From Bubalus kerabau (lineage: Eukaryota; Chordata; Mammalia; Artiodactyla; Bovidae), in NCBI RefSeq assembly GCF_029407905.1, contig NW_026577882.1, forward strand, positions 3,596,001 to 3,660,000: a stretch of DNA of 64,000 bases, read 5' to 3'. The translations under genes were made by a program, and so were the position numbers. Of this stretch, positions 42,206 through 54,200 are shown one piece after another. Below the pieces are notes generated by a model. The model did no database searches. It was given only the letters and a program-made list of their open reading frames with translations, and was not told where the DNA came from. The first letter of the stretch is position 1. Each line of letters begins with the position of its first letter.

Positions 42206-45200
42206 CTTGTTTAAATTGCTGAGTTTGGGGTGTCCTTTCTGTATTCTGGCAGTTTGTGGAGTTCTTTACTGTGGCATTTCCTCGCTGTGTGTGGGTTTGT
42301 ACAGGTGTCTTGTCAAGGTTTCCTGGTTAGGGAAGCTTGTGTCCGTGTTCTGGTGGGTGGAGCTGTATTTCTTCTCTCTGGAGTGCAATGAAGTGTCCAG
42401 TAATGAGTTATGAGATGTTTGTGGTTTTGGGGTGACTTTGGGCAGCCTGTATCTTGAAGCTCAGGGCTGCGTTCCTTTGTTGCTGGAGAATTTGCTTGGT
42501 ATGTCTTGCCCTGGAACTTGTTGGCCCTTGTGTGGTGCTTGATTTCAGTGTCGGTATGGAGGCATTTGATGAGCTCCTGTCGATTAATGTTCCTTGGAGT
42601 CAGGAGTTCCCTGGAGTCAGGGTTTGGACTTAAGCCTCCTGCTTCCAGTTATCTGTCTTACTTTTACAGTAGTTTCAAAACTTCTCCTTCTATACAGCAC
42701 CATTGATAAAACATCTACGTTAAAGAAGAAAAGTTTCTCTACTGTGAGGGCCACTCAGAAAGGTTCACAGCATTGCATGGAGAAGAGAAGAGGGAGGAGG
42801 GAGTTAGAGGTGACCCAAATGAGATCAGGTGGAATCAATAGTGGAGAGAGTGGGCTGGCCAGTAGTCACTTCCTTATGTGCACTCCACAACTGGACCGCT
42901 CAGAGATGTTCACAGAGTTATACAGAGATGAGAAGAAGGAGGAAGGAGACAGAGGTGGCCAGAAGGATAAAAGGGGGGAATGAAAAGGAGGGAGACAGAT
43001 CCAGCCAGTAATCAGTTCCCTAAGTGTTCTCCACCGTCTGGAATACACAGAAATTCACAGAGTTGGGTAGAGTAGAGAGGGGTTAGGGAGGAGACACAGG
43101 CGACCTGGTGGAGAAAAAGGAGAGTCCAAAGGGAGAGAGAGCAGTCAAGCCAGTAATCTCACTCCCTAGTGAAAAATGGGTACTGAAGATTGGGTTCTTA
43201 AAGGTACAAAATTGGTAACAAATACATAAAAGCAAAAATTAAAAATCTAGAGTAGAGTTTGGAATTTCAAAAATACGATGTTAAAGAAAAGAAGAAGGAA
43301 AAGAAAGAGAGAAAAAACGAACAAAGAAAAACAAACAAGGTCGCAAAAATTATCAAGAAAATACAGGTACAAAATTGATAACTAATACCAAAAAGCAAAA
43401 ATTAAAAATCTAGAGTAGAGTTTGGAATTTCAAAAATACAATGTTAAAAAAAAGGAAGAAGAAAACTAAAGAGAAAACAAACAAACAAAAACAAGCAATG
43501 TCGCAAAAATTATAAAGAAACTACAGGTACAAAATTGATATCAAATATCAAAAAGCATAAATTAAAAATCTAGAGTACAGTTTGGAATTTCAAAAATACA
43601 AAGTTAAAGAAAAGAAGAAAAAACAAAACAAAACAAAAAAACAAGGTCAAAAAATTATTTTATATATATATATGAAGTTTGCTGAAGAAGAAAAAAATAG
43701 GGTCTTTTTTTTGCAAAGTAATAGGTTATAAAAGTGAAAATTAAATGAACAATAGAGAACTTAAAATTAAAAAAATTTAAAAAAAAGTAAGAATGATCAT
43801 AAAAATATATCTAGGACTTTCTCTGGTTTTGTTGTGAGTATCGTGGGTTCGGTTCATTTTTGGCTAGTTCCTTGGTCCGACTTATATTTCTCAAGATCTA
43901 TAGGCGCCTTCCTATGTAGTCCTAGTAACCACAGGGTTTTAATCTATTGCCTGTAGCTTCCAAGGCGTTTCCCTCTGTTATAGCTTCTTTTGTTTGCTGG
44001 TCTCTTCAGTGTCTGGTTTACGCTCTGACACAAAGGGGACGGTGGAGGACACTTTTTTTTTTTAGGCTCACTTGTTCAGTTGCGCTGTGGGGAGGGAGGG
44101 AGGGAGTGATGCTGCAAACAAATAACACTGGCGTGCGTTCGCAGTGCCTCAGCCACACTGGGTCTGCCCCCGCTCACGGCACGTGTAGCCTCCCTGCCCA
44201 CACTGCTCGGGCTCTAGGTTGTTCCACCGGGAACAATCCAAGGCTGGCCCTGGGCTGCATGCACCTCCCAGGTCCAAGCCGCTCAGGTTCAGGCACTCGG
44301 GTAGTCCTCAGAGGCACAGACTCGGTTGGGCCTGCGTTTTGTGCTCTTCCCAGGTCCGAGCAGCTCAGGTGATGAGGTGTTCGGCGAGCGCCAATGTTGT
44401 GACTTATCGCCTCCCCGCCACTCGGTTATCTGGGTGTAAAACAGGCGCACCTTCTCAGGCAGATGTTGACCATCCAGATCCCCAAGAAGTTTTAGTTAGC
44501 AAAGAAGCCTGCTTACAGTTTTATAGATAATGTCTCTCTGGGGCTGCGATTGCCCCCTTCCGGCTCTGGCTGCCTGTCACCGGAGGGGGAAGGTCTGCAG
44601 CCGGCTATCTCTGTTCAGTCCTTTGTTCCGTGCACGGGCCTGGCGGTGTCTTAGGTTAGGGCTGGCTTTTTGCGTGGTAGATATCCCAGAGACTGGTTTG
44701 CTAGCCCAAGTTATTTCGTTCAGATAGCGCTCAGGGTATTCAGGCCAGATTTTTACTCTAAGCGATGCAGCCCGCGCTGCGCCTCCCTGCCCAGCCCCTG
44801 CTTGCTAATGGTGTGAGCAGGCGTCTGCACTGCTTCACGGCTGGGGGAGTTACCGTAGGGCTTGCAATCTGCGAGTTTTAATTGTTTATTTATTTTTATC
44901 CCCCTTATGTTGCCCTTTGTGCTTCCAAAGCTTGGCAAAGATTTGGCAGTGAAAAGCTTTCCTGGTGTTTGGAAACTTTTCTCTTTTTAAGACTATCTTC
45001 CCGGGACGGAAATCCCTCCCTCCCTCTTTTGTCTCTTTTTTTGTCTTTTATACTTTTTCCTACCTACTTTCCAAGAGTTGGGTTCTTTTCTGGGTGCCTG
45101 ATGTCCTCTGGCAGCATTCATAAGTTGTATTGTGGAATTTACTCGACGTTTAAATGCTCTTTTGATGAAATTGTTTGGGGGGGAAAGAGTTCTCCCCGTC

Positions 45201-45225
45201 CTACTCCTCAGCAATCTTGGGTCCT
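42206..45225 (-). other. L1 5' UTR
   Basis: About 3 kb of non-coding L1 5' region. It includes a purine-rich part with GAGAGAG-type motifs at 42780-43170, a tandem repeat at 43203-43690, AT-rich sequence to 43800 and a GC-richer distal part (44050-44800). The distal part ends in the cattle-L1-like 5' terminus. The 5' UTR is expected to hold the internal promoter; no specific transcription-factor site was confirmed. Open frames such as 43947-44372 (plus) have no recognisable product. Confidence 0.8.
43203..43690 (-). repeat. ~161-bp tandem repeat, three units, in L1 5' UTR
   Basis: Units begin GGTACAAAATTG at about 43204, 43366 and 43526, spaced 160-162 bp. Each contains TCTAGAGTA.AGTTTGGAATTTC and an A-rich (ACAAA)n end. 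The third is incomplete and passes into TATATATATA near 43662-43672. Confidence 0.9.
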
Positions 45226-48200
45226 CTCTTGTGGAGTTTGGAGAGAGCACGCGGGATTGCTCTCCAGGCGATGCAGGAAAAGAAGGCCCTCATCTCACGA
45301 TGTCGGGGGAGTCTCGTGGTTTTTCTGGAGCTGTGGTGCCAGTGTGGGGTTTCTCACAAGGTACGACCAGGAGCTCAGGGAGCCTCTCGTGTGGTGTCAG
45401 GGAAGTCAAGTCTCCATACGAGTGGCGAGGGGGCGCACGTCATTGCTCTCGAGTCATGGTAGTGGAATCAGGGCTCAACACAATAAAAAGGACGCTCGAG
45501 GTCTTTCTCGGGTTGCGGCAGGAAACCCTGGGTTCCCTCGACTTGTGCCTGTGACCTCAGGTAGCTTCTCAGGGTGCCTCTGAGAAGTCAGGGATACTAT
45601 GGAGCTGGGAGAGGCCTCTCGGGACTCCACTGGGTTTGCTGCAATGGAAGAGGGCCTAATCTCGAGATCAGGAAGGAACCTCAGGGTTCCTCTCCATTTC
45701 TGACTCAGATTGCAGGGTCCCTGCAGAGTTGGGACAGGAGAGTCAGGCCTCGTCTTGTGTGGAGGAATGGAACTCCGCTTGCCTCTCAAGTTGTTCAAGG
45801 AGTGACAGGCCACTTGTCGAGCTGTGTGTGGAACCTGCGGTTTTTTCCAGACAATGCACGGGGGTGTCAGTGCCCCTTCGTGATGTGCTTTCATCCACAG
45901 GGTTGCCTTCGAAGTGGTGTGCGGGCATAAGGTTCTTATCAAGATCGGACCAGGAAATCGGGGTCTTTTGGAATGCGGCACCACACACGAGGCTACGTCT
46001 CGAATTTCCTCGTGAGACGGGCCTCATGCTGAGGTGCCCCTGGAAGGTCGGGAAAGCCTTCCAGACAAAGCAGGTTAATCGACCCTACTGTCGCGATCAG
46101 GAGGGGAGAAGGGGCTCAGATGAAGTGGTGCCGGGAACCTCGGTGTTCCCCTTGAGTGAGACCGGTATGTCAGGGAACTTTTGGGGTCTCACGAAGCTTG
46201 CCAAATACTGTTTCAAACTTCAAGATGAAACGTGGGACTTCTCTTGAGACACTGTGGCGGGCAAGGGCCTCATCTTGTGATGAAGGGGAAACCACGTGGT
46301 TTTTTTCGAGTTGCGATGGGATTGTTGACTTACGACGAGGAATTCAGGCTTCCTCTTCTGTTGGCCCAGGGAAGTCCATTCTTCCATTCGAGTTGCCAGG
46401 GAGAGCTGGGTGGGAATTGCTCTCGAGTCACAGCAGGTCAAAATAGACCTCATCTAGGCTTGTGTCCAGGACCTAATGTTCCTCTCCAGGGGCGATAGGG
46501 ATCACGGGGACGCATTCCAGACTCACCCAGTGAGTCAGGCCTCGGCTCGAGAGGAAGCAAAGGATTCTGATATCCTCCTGGGTCGCGATAGGTATCTCTT
46601 GGAGCCCACTGAGTGGCCTCCAGGGAGTCAAGCCTCCTGTGGAGTTGGAGAGAGGACTCGGGATTGCTCTCCAGGCCATACAGGAAAGAAGGCCCTCAGC
46701 TCGCAATGACGGGGGCGTCTTGTGGGTTTTCTCGAGTTGGAGCGCAAGTATGAGTTTTCTCACGAGGTACGACGGGGAGCTCAGGGAGCCTCTCGTGTGG
46801 CGCCAGGAAAGTCAGGTGTCTATGCGTGTGATGAGGAGGAGCCCATAAATGCTCTCGAGTCATGGTAGGGAAATCGGGACTCAAGACGCGTTGAAGAAGG
46901 AGTCTCGAGGTCTTTCTCAGGTTGCGGCAGGAAACCCTGTGTTCCCTCGACTTGTACTGGTGACCCCAGGGAGCTTCTCAGGGTGCCTCTGAGAAGTCAG
47001 GCATACTGTGGACTTGGGAGGCGCTCTCGGAACTCCACTGGGTTTGGTGCAATGGCAAAGGTTCTCATCTCGAGTTGAGGCAGGAACCTAAGGGCTCCTC
47101 TCCATTTAAAACTCCGACCACAGGGTCCCTGAAGAGTTGGGACAGGAGAGTCAGGCCTCGTCTTGTGTGGAGGAATGGAACTCAACTTGCCTCTCGAGTT
47201 GTTCACAGGATAACAGACCATTTGTCGAGCTGTGAGTGGAACCTTCGGTTTTTTCCGTAAGATGCATGAGGGGGTCAGTGCCCCTTCGTGTTGTGCCTTC
47301 ATCCACAGGGTTGCCTTCAAAGAGGTGTCCGGACATCGGGTTCTTATCAATAGCAGAGCAGGAAATCGGGGTCTTTCAGAACGTGGCACCATCCATGAGG
47401 CTACGTCTCGAATTTCTTCGTTAGACTGGTGTCATCCTGAGGTGCGCCATGAAGATCGGGAACCCCTTCCAGACAAAGCAGGGGAATCGACCATCTTGTC
47501 GCGATCAGGAGGAGTGAAAGGGCTCAGTTGAAGTCGTGCCGGGAACCTCGGTGTTCCCCTCGAGTGGGACCGGTGTGTCGGGAAACTTTTGGGGTCACTT
47601 CAAGGGTGCCAAGTACCGTTTTGCACTTCAATACGGACTTGGGGCTTCTCTTGACACGCTGTAGAGGGCAAGGGCCTCATCTTGGGATGACGGGGGAATC
47701 ACGTGGTTTTTCTCAAGGTGCGGCGGGATTCTCGAGTTACGACGGGGAATTCAGGCTTCCTCTTGTGTTGGCCCAGGGAAGTCCAATCTTCCATTCGAGT
47801 TTCGAGGGAGAGCTGGGGTTTGCTCTTGAGTCACTGCAGGGCAAAAGAGACCTCATCTAGGCTTGTGTCCAGGACCTAATATTCCTCTCCAGGGCCGACA
47901 GCGATCTCGGGGTTGCATTCCAGACGCATCCTGGGAGTCAGAGCTCGACTCGAGGGGAAGCAAAGGACCCCGCTCTCCTCTTGAGTCACCACAGGTGTCT
48001 CTTGGAGCCCACTGAGTGGCCTAAAGGGAGTCAAGCCCCCTGTGGAGTTTGGAGAGAGGACTCAGGATTGCTCTCCAGGCCATGCAGGAAAAGAAGACCC
48101 TCATCTCGCGATGACAGGGGCGTCTTGTTGGTTTTCTCGAGCTGCGGTGCCAGTGTGCGGTTTCTGACGAGATGCGACGGGAAGCTCAGGGAGCCTTTCG

Positions 48201-51200
48201 TGTGACACCAGGGAATTCAGGTCTCCATGCACATGGCAAGGGGGAGCGCGTCATTGCTCTCGAGATATGATACGGGAATCGGGCCTCAAGACACGTTAAA
48301 GCAGGACTCTCAAGGTCTTTCTCGGGTTGCGGCAGGAAACCCTGGGTTCTGTCGACTTCTGCCGGTGACCTTAGGGAGCTTCTCAGGGTGCCTCTGAGAA
48401 GTCAGGCAAACTGTGGATTTGGGACGGGCCTCTCGGGACTCCACTGGTTTTGTGGCAATGGAAAAGGGCCTCATCTTGAGTGGAGGCAGGAACCTCAGGC
48501 TTCCTCTCCATTTCTGACTCGGTGCGCAAGGTCCCTAGAGTTGTGACAGGAGAGTCAGGCATCGTCTTGTGTGGAGGAATGGAACTCCGCTTGCTTCTCG
48601 AGTTGTTCACGAGGTGACAGACCACTTGTGGAGCTGTGTGAGGAACCTGCGGGTTTTTCCGGAAGATGCACGGGGTGTCAGTGCCCCTACGTGTTGTGCC
48701 TTCATCCACAGGCTTGCCTTCGAAGAGGTGTCCAGGAGTCTGGTTTTGATCAAAAGTGGACCATGGAATCGGGGTCTTTCGGCATGTAGTATGGCCCTCG
48801 AGGCTACCTCTCGAATTTCCTCGTGAGACCGGCCTCATCCTTAGGTGTGCCGGGAAGGTCGGGAATCCCTTCGAGACAAAGCAGTGGAATCGACCCTCCT
48901 ATCGCGATCAGGAGAGGAGAAAGGCCTCAGATGAAGTGGTGCCGGAAACTTCAGTGTCCCCTCTAGTGAGATCGGTATATAGGGGAACTTTTGGGGTCGC
49001 ATCAAGGGTGCCAAGTACTGTTTTGCACTTCAAGATGGAATGTGAGACTTCTCTTGAGACGCTGTAGGGGGCAAGGGCCTCATCTTGCAATACGGGGAAC
49101 CACGTGATTTTTCTCGAGTTGCGGCGGGTTTCTCAAATTACAACTGGAAATTCAGGCTTCCTCTTGTGTTGGCTCAGAAAGGCCAATCTTCCATTCGAGT
49201 TGCAAGGGAAAGCTAGGGGTTGCGCTTGAGTCACTGCAGGGCCAAAGAGACCTCATCTAGGCTTTTGTCCAGGACCTAAGGTTCCTCTCCAGGGGCGACA
49301 GGGATCCAGGGTTGCATTCCAGACTCACCCTCGTAGTCAGGCCTCATCTCGAGGGGAAGCAAAGGACACCGCTCTCCTCCTGAGTATCGACGGGTATCTC
49401 TTGGAGCCCACTGAGTGACCTAAAGGGAGTCAAGCCTCCTTTGGAGTTTGGAGAGAGGATTCGGGATTGCTCTTCAGGTCATGCAGGAAAGAAGGCCCTC
49501 ATTTCACCATGACAGGGGCGTCTCGTGGGTTTTCTCGAGCTGCGGCGCCAGTGTGGGGTTTCTCACGAGGTACGATGGGGAGCTCAGGGAGCCTCTCATG
49601 TGGTGCCGGGGAAGTCAGATCTTCATGCGCGTGGCGAGGGGGAGCGCGTCATTTTTCTCCAGTCATGGTAGGGGAATCGGGCCTCAAGACGCGTGAAGAA
49701 GGACTCTCGAGGTTTTTCTCAGGTTACGGCAGGAAACCCTGGGTTCCGTCGACTTATGCCCGTGACCTCAGGGAGCTTTTCAGGGTGCCTCTGAGAAGTC
49801 AGGGATACTGTGCAGTTGGGAGGGGCCGCTCCGAACTCCACTGGGTTTGGTGCAGTAGAAGAGGGCCTTATCTCGAGTTGAGGCAGGAACCTCATGGTTC
49901 CTCTCCATTTCTGAATCGGATCTCAGTGTCCATGCAGAGTTGGGACAGGAGAGTCAGGCCTCGTCTTGTGTGGAGGAATTTAACTCCTCTTGCCTCTCGA
50001 GTTGTTCACGGGGTGACAGGCCACTTGTCGATCTGTATGTGGAACTTGCGGGCTTTTCCAACGATGCAGGAGGGTGTCAGACCCTTTCGTTTTGTGCCTT
50101 TGTCCACAGGATTGCCTTCGAAGAGATGTCCTATCATTGGGTTCTTATCAAGAGCAGACAGGGAAATCGGGGTCTTTCGGCGTGTGGCACCAACCACAAG
50201 GCTACGTCTCGAATTTCCTCGAGAGACCGGCCTCATCCTGAGGTGCGCCGGGAAGGTCCGGAACCCCTTGCAGACAAAGCAGGGTAATCGACCCTCCCGT
50301 CGCGATCAGGAGGGGATAAAGGGCTCAGAACAAGCGGTGCACCGAACCTTGGTGTTCCCCTCGAGTGAGACCAGGGTGTCGGGGAACTTTTGTGCTAACA
50401 TCAAGGTTGCCAATTATCATTTTAAACTTCAAGATGGAATGTAGGGCTTCTACTGAGACGCTGTAGCTGGCAAGGGCCTCATCTTGCGATGATGGGGGAA
50501 CCACGTGGTTTTCCTCGAGTTTCAGCGGGATTTTCGAATTACGACGGGGAATTCAGGTTTCCTCTTGTGTTGTCCCAGGGAAGTCCATTCTTCCATTCGA
50601 GGTGCGAGGGACAGCAGGGGATTGCTCTCGAGTCACTTCAGGGCAAATGAGACCTCATCTATGCTTGTGTCTAGGACCTAATGTTCCTCTCCAGGGGCGA
50701 CAGGGATCTCGGGGTTGCATTCCAGACTCACCTGAGGAGTCAGGCCTGGTATATAGGGGAAGCAAAGAATTCCGCTCTCCTCTCGAGTCCCAACGGGTAT
50801 CTCTTGGAGCCCACAGAGTGGCCTAAAGGGAGTCAGGCCTCCTGTGGAGCTTGAAGAGAGGCCTCGAGATTGCTCTCCAGGACATGCAGGAAAAGAAGGC
50901 CTTCATCTCGCGATGACGGAGGCGTCTCGTGGGTTTTCTGGAGCTGGGGAGCCAGTGTGGGATTTCTCACGAGGTATGACGGGGAGCTCAGGGAGCCTCT
51001 CGTGTGGCGCCAGGGAAGTCAAGTCTCCATGCGAGTGGCGAGGGGGAACGCGTCATTGCTCTCGAGTCATGGTAGGGGAATCGGGATTCAAGATGCGTTG
51101 AAGGAGGATTTTCGAGGTCTTTCTCGGGTTGCGTCAGGAAACCCTGTGTTCCCTCGACTTGTGCCAGTGACCTCAGGGAGCTTCTAAGGGTGCCTCTGAG

Positions 51201-54200
51201 AAGTCGCGATACTGTGGATTTGGGAGGGGCCTCTCGGGCCTCCACTGCTTTTGGTGTAATGGAAGAGGGCCTCATCTCGAGTGGAGTCAGGAACCTCAGG
51301 GTTCCTCTCCATTTCGGACTCCGATCGCAGGGTCCCTTCAGAGTTGGGACCGGAGAGTCAGGCCTCGTCTTGAGTGGAGGAATGGAACTCTGCTTGCCTC
51401 TCGAGTTGTTCATGGGATGACAGGCCTCTTGTCGAGCTGTGTGGAACCTGCGGCTTTTACCGAATGATGCACGGGAGTGTCAGTGACCCTTCGTTTTGTG
51501 CCTTCGTCCACAGGGTTGCCTTCGAAGAGGTGTCCGGGCATCGGGTTCTTCTCAAGAGTGGGCCGGGAAATCGGGGTATTTCGGCATGTGACACCACCCA
51601 CGACGCTACGTCTCGAATTTACTCGTGAGACCGGCCTCATCCTTAGGTGCGCCGGGAATGTGGGGAACCCCTTCCAAACAAAGCAGGGGAATAGACCCTC
51701 CTGTCTCGAACAGGAGGGGAGAAGGTGCTCAGATGAAGTGGTGCGGGAACCTCGGTGTTCCTGTCGAGTGAGACCGGCGTGTCCGGGAACATTTGGTGTC
51801 GCATCAAGGGTGCAAAGTACCGTTTCGCACTTCAAGACGGAACGTGGTTCTTTTCTTGAGACGCCATAGCAGCAAGGGCCTCATCTTGGGATGACGTTGG
51901 AAACACGTGGTTTTTCTCGAGTTGCGGCGGGATTCTCGAGTTACGAAGGGGATTTCTGGCTTCCTCTTGTGTTGGCCGAGGGAAGCCCAATCTTCCATTC
52001 GAGTTGCGAGGGAGAGCTGGGGGTTGCGCTCGAGTCACTGCAGGGCAAAAGAAACCTCATCCAGGCTTGTGTCTAGGACCTAATGTTCCTCTCAAGGGAT
52101 GACTGGGATCTTGGGGTTGCATTCTAGACTCACCCACGAGTCAGGCGTCCTCTCGAGGGGAAACAAAGGACTTCTCTCTCTTCTCGAGTCGCGACGGGTA
52201 TTTCTTGGAGCCCACTGAGTGGACTAAAGGGAGTCAAGCCTCCTCTGAAGTTTGGAGAGAGGACTCGGGATTGCTCTCCAGGCCATGCAGGAAAAGAAGG
52301 CCCACATCTCGAGATGACGGGGGCGTCTCGTGGGTTTTCTGGAGCTGCGGCGCCAGTGTGGGGTTTCTCACGAGGTACGACGGGGAGTTCAGGTAGCCTC
52401 TCGTGTGGCAACAGTGAAGTCAGGTCTCCATGGGCGGGGCAAGGGGGAGCGCGTCATTGCTCTCAAGTCAGGGTAGGGGAATCGGGCCTCATGACGGGTT
52501 GAAAAAGAACTCTCGATGTCTTTCTAGGGTTGCGGCAGGAAACCCTGGGTTCCCTTGACTTGTGCCGGTGACCTCAGGGAGCGTCTCAGGGTGCCTCTGA
52601 GAAGTCAGGAATACTGTGGATTTGGGAGAGGCCTCTCGGGGCTCCTCTGGGTTTGGTGCAATGGAAGTGGGCCTCATCTCGAGTTGAGGCAGGAACCTCA
52701 GGGTTCTGCTCCTGACTTCCTGGAGGCAGGATCTGACTCAGATTGCAGGGTCCCTGTTGAGTTTGCTCAGGAGTGTCAGGTCTCGTGTTCTGCGGAGGAA
52801 TGGAACTCCGCTTACATCTCAAGTTGTTCAAGGATAACACCATTTTCGTGATGTGTGTGGAACCTGCGGGTTTTTCGGAGATGGACGGGGGCGTCAGTGC
52901 TCCTTCCTGTTGTGCCTTCATCCACAGGGTTGCCTTCGAAGAGGTGTCCGGGCATCGTGTTCTCCTCAAGTGCGGACCGGGAAATTGGGGTCTTTCAGCA
53001 TGTTGCACCACCCACTAGGCTACGTCTCGAATTTTCTCGTGAGACCGGCCTCATCCTGAGGTGCGCAGGAAAGTCCGGGAACCCTTTCCAAACAAAGCAG
53101 GGGAATCGACCCTACTTTCGGGATCAGGAGGAGAGAAAGGGCTCAGATGAAGTAGTGCCAGGAACCTCGGTGCTCTCCTTGAGTGAAAGTAGGGTAACTT
53201 TTCTGGTTGCATCAAGGGTGCCAAGTACCGTTTTGCACTTCAAGACAGAACCTGGGACTTCTCTTGAGATGCTGTAGTGGGCAAGGGCCTCATCTAGCGC
53301 TGACGGGGGACCCACGTGTTTTTTCTCGAGTTGCGGCAGGATTCTTGAGTTACGACGGGGAATACAGGTTTCCTCTTGTGTTGGCCCAGGGAAGTCCAAT
53401 CTTCCATTCGAGTTGCAAGTGAGAGCTGGAGATTGCTCTCGAGTCACTGCAGGGCAAAATAGAGCTCATCTAGGTTTGTGTCCAGGACCGAGTTATTCTC
53501 TCCAGGGGCGACAGGGATCTCGGGGTTGCATTCCAGACTCACCCGGGGAGTCAGGCCTCGTCTCGAAGGGAATGAATGGACTCCGCTCTCCTCTCGAGTC
53601 GCGACGGGTATCCCTTGGAGCCCAAGAGTGGCCTAAATGGAGTTAAGCCTCCTGTGGAGTTTGGACAGAGGACTCGGGATTGCTCTCTAGGCCATGCAGG
53701 AAAAGAAGGCCCTCATCTCGCGATGACGGGGGCGTCTCGTGGGTTTTCTCAAGGTGCAGTGCCTGGTTGGGGTTTCTCACGAGATAGGACGGGGAGCTCA
53801 GGGAGACTCCTGTGGTGCCACGGAAGTCAGGTCTCCATGGACGTGGCGTGGGGGAGCGCCTCATTGCTCTCGAGTCATGGTAGGGGAATCAAGCCTCAAG
53901 ACGCTTCGAAGAAGAACTCTCGAGGTCTTTCTCGGGGTGTGGCAGGAAACCCTGGGTTCCCTCGACTTGTGCCCATGACCTCAGGGAGCTTAGCGGGGTT
54001 CCTCTGAGAAGTCAGGGATACTGTGGAGTTGAGAGGGGCTTCTCGGGACATCACAGGGACTGGTGCAATTGAAGACGACCTAATCTCGGATTGAGGCAGT
54101 AACGTCAGGGTTCCTCTCCATTTCTGACTCGGATAGCAGGGTCCCTGCAGAGTTGGGACAGGAGAGTCAGACCTCGTCTTGTGTGGAGTAATGGAACTCC

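Larger units (their letters stand above)
37081..45225 (-). mobile_element. Near full-length L1 (bovine type), antisense in satellite I
   Basis: An 8145-bp insertion. The 3' end lies at left: a T-rich tail from 37081, then a typical 3' UTR. ORF2 lies at about 37524-41244, ORF1 at about 41280-42205 and a long 5' UTR with tandem repeats up to 45225, all on the minus strand. The 5' end, read on the minus strand, has AGATTGCTGAGGAGTAGGACG, which fits the start of cattle L1, so the element is full length or nearly so. A 10-bp target duplication with one mismatch flanks it. Both ORFs are broken by several frameshifts and stops, so it cannot move by itself. It interrupts the satellite in phase, about 1049 bases after the anchor. 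Confidence 0.92.
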
